Assembly (NCBI RefSeq): GCF_004664715.2
Contig: NC_051083.1
Location: 95,323,920 to 95,387,919, forward strand
Direction: 5' to 3'
DNA length: 64,000 nt
Origin: Peromyscus leucopus
Lineage: Eukaryota > Chordata > Mammalia > Rodentia > Cricetidae
In this document: piece after piece, positions 59,737 to 64,000 of the stretch
Position numbering within the stretch: position 1 is the stretch's first letter
How the letters are laid out: every line of letters starts with the position of its first letter
Translations under genes and position numbers: made by a program
The notes under the pieces: model-generated
Databases searched by the model: none
What the model was told of the DNA's origin: nothing
The model's input: only the letters and a program-made list of their open reading frames with translations

Positions 59737-60466
59737 TGCGAATTCTGTCTGCCTGTCGAATCTGCTGCAGAGCTTTCTGAATGCTTTGGCTGTCTTGTCC
59801 TGTGGTCAGGACGACCCCTACAGGTAGGCCGTGGCTCTGAAGAGCACTTGAGACTCGATTGGCTGTATGCACCCAAATGTCTTCATCCGAGGAAATAACC
59901 CCAGCATGAGCCCACTGGAAATACTTCATGACAGTTACAAGCACCCGGACAGGAGAAGGGAGTGTCCGAGAGAAGGTCGGGTGGCTATGTTTGTTATCTA
60001 ATTCATGGTTCACACAAGCCCAAGAGAAAATCCCTTTGTCCCAGCTGTTTCCCAAGAGTGAGGCTGCCTCACAGTAGCCAGGGTTGGCAGGTCCAACAAA
60101 TCCGGAGGCCATCTGCTGGTGGGAAATGAAACTGGAGAGGGCCTTTGGAGTCTGGCAGTCTTCATTAAGAATCACATATTCGAACGAGTAACTCCCGTCA
60201 AATGACACGTCCCGGCTGATTCGTTCAATTGCTAAAGCAGCAGCAACCTCAGGCAGGGCCTTTGAGAAGAATGGATCACATGTCCAGGGGCCTATGACCC
60301 CTATCTTGTAGGGGAGTGCTCGCACAGACTGTATGAGAGACAACAGGACCAGGAGGCACACGTATTGTAGGAACTTGGAGGACGCAAGGCCATGATGTCC
60401 TGACAGTCTACTGGAAATGGTAAACCAGGACAGAAGTTGAGAAAAAGACCAGGGTCCGAGGAACAT
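59737..60466 (-). CDS. Gucy2f: Gucy2f exon 2, coding part: start codon, signal peptide, first half of extracellular domain
   Basis: The start ATG at 60466-60464 opens MFLGPWSFSQ and agrees with the GC-F amino terminus. An upstream in-frame ATG exists at 60559, but it lies in the intron beyond the acceptor. Residues 1-50 form an unusually long leader with a hydrophobic stretch near residues 36-46 (YVCLLVLLSLI), and mature protein probably begins at LPYKIGV (51). Residues 51-243 are the membrane-distal part of the receptor-family ligand-binding-like fold. Cysteines are at 63, 104, 132 and 151, as in the family; C104-C132 is the usual intrachain pair by family knowledge. No ligand is known for this retinal cyclase. 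The exon ends in ..DRIR plus one base (A, 59737), and the donor GTGAGT is at 59736-59731. Exon 3 completes that codon as Ile. Confidence 0.96.
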
Positions 60467-60552
60467 AGCCTTGCTGCCTTCCAGCAAGCTAATGATGAGA
60501 TACTGGAGGATTACTCTGCCCTCTGGAGATGGACAGTAGTGTTTCCGAGTGC
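60467..60552 (-). other. Gucy2f: Gucy2f 5' untranslated part of exon 2
   Basis: On the minus strand the sequence reads TTTCTCTCTGGTTGACAG before GCACTCGG. This is a pyrimidine tract and AG acceptor (60554-60553), so the exon probably starts at 60552 with 86 untranslated bases before the ATG. The leader exon and promoter must lie further right, inside 60553-64000 or beyond. The acceptor is seen; the non-coding exon 1 is inferred and fits the usual GUCY2F structure. Confidence 0.75.
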
Positions 60553-60913
60553 CTGTCAACCAGAGAGAAAGGTTAGTTACGTGATTTCTGCAGCCTCTCA
60601 GGGAAAATCACTTCTGAAATACAGCCTCCAAGTTGAAATCTTTCTTTCTGCACCCCAACCAAAACTTTGCCTCATCCTGTCCTCCTCACCTCTGTAGACA
60701 GCATCTTCTCCATCCACTGTTCACTCGCATGTTTCAGTCAAAACCTGTAACTATGGAGGCTCCTTGTTTGCTAGCCTCCACATTCAGTCCACCACCAAGG
60801 CCAGTTGATTCAACTTTAATTATAACTGCCCACCTCACAATGTTCTCATGACTACATTAGGTAACATACGGGAAGTGCTTATAACATGGCCTTGATAATC
60901 ATTAGAATTATAT

Positions 60914-61063
60914 TTGGTGGTGGCGCATGCCTTTAATCCCAGCACTCGGGAGGCAGAGGCAGGCAGATCTCTAGTTCGAGGCTAGCCTGGACTACAGAGT
61001 GAGTTCCAGAACAGCCAGGGCTGTTACACAGAGAAATCCTGTGTTTGAAAAACAAAAACAAAA
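60914..61063 (+). mobile_element. B1 SINE
   Basis: 'gtggtggcgcatgcctttaa', 'ctagttcgaggctagcctgg', tail of AAAAAC units. The copy lacks several bases after 'gatctct'. Confidence 0.95.
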
Positions 61064-61224
61064 ACATATTTAGTGTACTATTATAGTCATGATGGTTTAA
61101 AAAATGTCCATGTGCCCCCATACTGCCTTTCTAGAGATAGACAGGTGAAAACAGATAATAGCAACACCAAGGAAAAAGAGCTGTTTGAGGTAGCTCACAC
61201 AGAAGAAAATGAACAATTGTCTCA

Positions 61225-61440
61225 ACTCAGAGGTGGGGAGAAGAAAGGTGGGGAAAGGAGGAGCAGAGGTAGGGGGATTATAAGCACTCTATATTTCTGG
61301 CTGTCATAAAGATGCCTTTTTTGTTTGGTATCTCTGTACTTACAGCATTTTGTACTTTCAAGCACAAGAGAGGAGGCAGAGGAAGAGAGGGAAGAGAGAA
61401 GGGAACAGGAGAAGGGAGGAAGAAGAGGAGAGAAAAAGGT
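61225..61440 (+). repeat. GA-rich low-complexity region
   Basis: Two purine-rich blocks (61225-61275 and 61365-61440), imperfect. Confidence 0.75.
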
Positions 61441-61577
61441 GATCTCTCTAGAATATGTGTTGAAAAGCTAAAGGGAGCCAGATAACTGTGAGTCACGGTA
61501 GAGAGTCCCATAAGGCTTTCACGGCTTTCCTCTTTGCTGACAATATGGAGAACGAATCAGAGTTTAAAATGTGTGTA

Positions 61578-61705
61578 TGTAGCTGAGCATGGTGGCGCAC
61601 GCCTTTAATCACAGCACTTGGGAGGCAAAGACAAGAGGTCTCTGTGAGTTCGAGCACAGCCTGGGCTATTACACAGAGCAATCCTATCTCAAAGAAACAA
61701 AGTCT
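61578..61705 (+). mobile_element. B1 SINE
   Basis: 'tgagcatggtggcgcacgcc', 'gtgagttcgagcacagcctg'. Shortened in the right half. Confidence 0.92.
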
Positions 61706-62967
61706 ACATTAGATTCCAGAATTTCAAAGCATTTCATCTACCTACCTGGATTTATAGAATCAATCAAGGCAAAGGCCGGATGACTAAGAGTTCTATATGT
61801 CATGATTTTTCAAACTTCTGACACTGTACATGGCATTGTCATCTACAAAGTTCATGCTCGAGAAATGTGCAATCCTGTTATCCACCCCCAACCACAAAAT
61901 AATCTTATAACATTTTAATGCATTTAGGATTTGTTTTGGTTGGGCCAACTTCCCAGCTCTCCCTAGCTGCATGTCAGATGTGCCTGCTAGCTGTGGTGTG
62001 GACAGTGGGCTGGAAGGCTGGCAAGACCAAGAACAAGACAGTATGGAAGCACCCATATGAGCCATAAGAGACCAAGAGCAGAGGAGAAAAGATGTAATTA
62101 TAGGAGAATTCAAATGAATTTCTCCCAGATGAAAACAATCAAGGAAAATCTCCGAGAATCCACAAGACTTAAAGGAAACAGGTCATAATGAAGACTTACA
62201 AGCCAGTAAGGAAAGAGAGAAGCTTATTGTGTGCATGATGAAGCTTGGAGGATACAGAGCGTTTGTCAGTACCACACTCTAAAATCAAGTAAGTGAAAGA
62301 CAGCTAGGGGCCCAGGAGACTTAGACCCAGAGAGTAAGGATGCAAGTCTGAGGACCATAATGAGAAAAAATAAATAAATAAGAATGAATTAATGATTTCA
62401 AGTCAGCCAAGACGACAAATGCAAAAAGCTTCAGTCTCTGCATCTCTTACCCCCTCTCCTGTTCTTCTTTCTTCATGCTCTGATAAATGTCACATAGTTC
62501 TTCTGACGCATCATCTGACAAGCCTAGGATCTGGAAAATACCATGCCTTCTGTGTGGAATCCCTGCTTCTGTTTTCCCATGCTTCCCTTCCAGGCTCTTT
62601 TGATGAACTCTACCTTCAAGAACTAACTGAAGTGTTCCCCACTTTGTGCTGCTACCTTAGGCAAACCTCCCAGGTTGAGTTCAATGCACCCATATTCACA
62701 ACTGTGAGGGAAGGCATTACTCTAGCCCATAGCTCTCTATATTTCTGGCTGTGATAAGGATACAGACCTGACTGATGGCTCTGTACTTACAGATGTCGCA
62801 GGGAATAAGCAAGGATGAGGGTAGCAGTGTGGAGAAGAGACCCCACTGGACCAGGAGTTCCTAAAGCCAAGTTCCCAGCAAAGAAAATCAGGTGAGTGTG
62901 TGTGAAAGAAAAAAAAACAACAACATTCAAGTTGACTCGAGGCCATGAATGCCCTCAAGAAATAGAA

Positions 62968-63082
62968 TTATACTCACAACTGTGATCACAACATTTAGGA
63001 AATTAAGAAAAAAAAAAGACTGCATAGAGTTCAAGGATAGCCCAGTGTACAGACTGAGACCCTGTCTCAAAAGAAAAATTTT
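62968..63082 (+). mobile_element. old B1-related remnant
   Basis: 'gagttcaaggatagcccagt' and 'gagaccctgtctcaaaagaa'. It has an internal A run. Confidence 0.6.
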
Positions 63083-63088
63083 AAAAAG

Positions 63089-63091
<3 letters not shown>

Positions 63092-63138
<47 letters not shown>
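63092..63138 (+). repeat. (TA)n microsatellite
   Basis: About 23 TA units. Confidence 0.97.
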
Positions 63139-63144
<6 letters not shown>

Positions 63145-64000
63145 AACATTAGTTGATCAAGACAGATGATAATGAGGAAAACCATTAGTAAATACTTGCT
63201 TGAATCAAATGTCAAAATAATGGCTTGGCTCCCCCCCAATAATCCTGCCTCCAACTCCTAATTTTGTGAGAAACTCTAATTGGGGCACACCTGGTAGATT
63301 TTAAAGACCCACCCAACTAGGGTGGCCGACATTCACACTCAAGGGCAGGCTGTTTTAAATGACAGTGGAGGGCAACATGGGAAAGGAAGCCGTTCTGAAA
63401 GTAATATGCCGAAGACTGAGGGGTGTGAGGGTCAGAAAGAGACTCCCAACTGCTTTAGGGGTAGAGAAAGGAGCTTCTGGGATGGCTGAAGACTGAAGAT
63501 CTCAGATCCATTACAAGACTCTGAAAGATAATACGGTCTAATCTCTCTTCCATAAAAGCCCACACCTGGTCTGTGTGCTCTGGTGGAAGCATGTGGGTCA
63601 GACACAACCTGAAGGATAAGGTGTGGGCTACAAGCTGACATCTAGTAAACAGTCACGGGCTTCTTTCCGGGCTTCTTCCCAGTCCCAGTGGGAGGGCTCC
63701 CCGTTTCAAGTATGTTTTGTGATGAAGATATTGAATTATAAACTCGTAGCTTAGAGGCCCTCACCCTTCCAACCACCACGGGTGGACAATGAAAGCAACT
63801 CCATGTGGCGAATGGATCCCTGTTTCCAGGAATAAGGTGAAGAAGCTGCTATCGCTCATATGTGGCTTGTGCGTTACGAAATTCACGATGAAGCATCATC
63901 CCTGATGTAATGGTGTTGTGCTAGAACTCTGGAGAGGTAAGCGGGCCTTTAGAGGGACTGACAGGCTTTGGAGGGACATGGTGTTCACAAGGGATGACTA

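Larger units (their letters stand above)
60553..64000 (-). other. Gucy2f upstream intron / 5' flank
   Basis: The strand before exon 2. It contains two B1 copies, one B1-like remnant, a GA-rich tract and a TA microsatellite. No CpG island and no clear promoter were found, so the leader exon is either beyond 64000 or not recognisable by eye. Confidence 0.65.

Noticed and set aside
60467..60559. Upstream in-frame start that would add 31 residues to GC-F
   Set aside because: The ATG at 60559 lies on the intron side of a strong acceptor, and the added residues do not look like a signal peptide or match the family.

Overview
The window is mammalian nuclear DNA from a rodent. B1, B2, B3, B4 and ID SINEs, rodent L1 3' ends and long CA/GA microsatellites occur throughout. 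Many B1 copies carry the tail form 'caggacaggcaccaaaactacacagagaaaccctgtct', which as I recall is typical of Cricetidae (hamsters, voles, deer mice) rather than house mouse. I cannot fix the genus. The only gene is X-linked in known mammals, so this is probably X-chromosomal.

The only protein-coding gene I can support is Gucy2f, retinal guanylate cyclase GC-F (retGC-2), on the minus strand. Nine consecutive coding exons are visible, from the start codon at 60466 down to 2925. Together they give 2,128 coding bases: 709 codons plus one base, in frame throughout, with AG acceptors and GT donors. They encode the signal peptide, the whole extracellular domain, the single transmembrane helix and roughly the first two thirds of the kinase-homology domain. 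The rest of that domain, the dimerisation helix and the cyclase domain lie beyond position 1. A good acceptor at 60554-60553 shows that the first coding exon is spliced to an upstream non-coding leader exon, which I could not locate. GC-F makes cGMP in photoreceptor outer segments after light-driven calcium fall.

Layout from the left edge: 1-2924 intron; exons 10 (2925-3081), 9 (5345-5521), 8 (13961-14050), 7 (22008-22139), 6 (28268-28364), 5 (32479-32566), 4 (33908-34262), 3 (50880-51181) and 2 (59737-60552, coding from 60466). From 60553 to the end is upstream intron. Exon numbers assume one non-coding exon 1. Everything between exons is intron filled with mobile-element remains and simple repeats.

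The best structure outside the gene is in the mobile elements. Three copies of an LTR-like element of about 490-520 bp carry B1-like blocks inside and are each flanked by 6-bp target duplications. A 5'-truncated L1 carries what looks like a 3' transduction. One solo LTR has a 5-bp duplication and an internal CT expansion. A polypurine tract of more than 500 bp lies a few hundred bases downstream of exon 3 in transcript terms. I found no sign of a new gene system; this is an ordinary photoreceptor gene region in a rodent genome.
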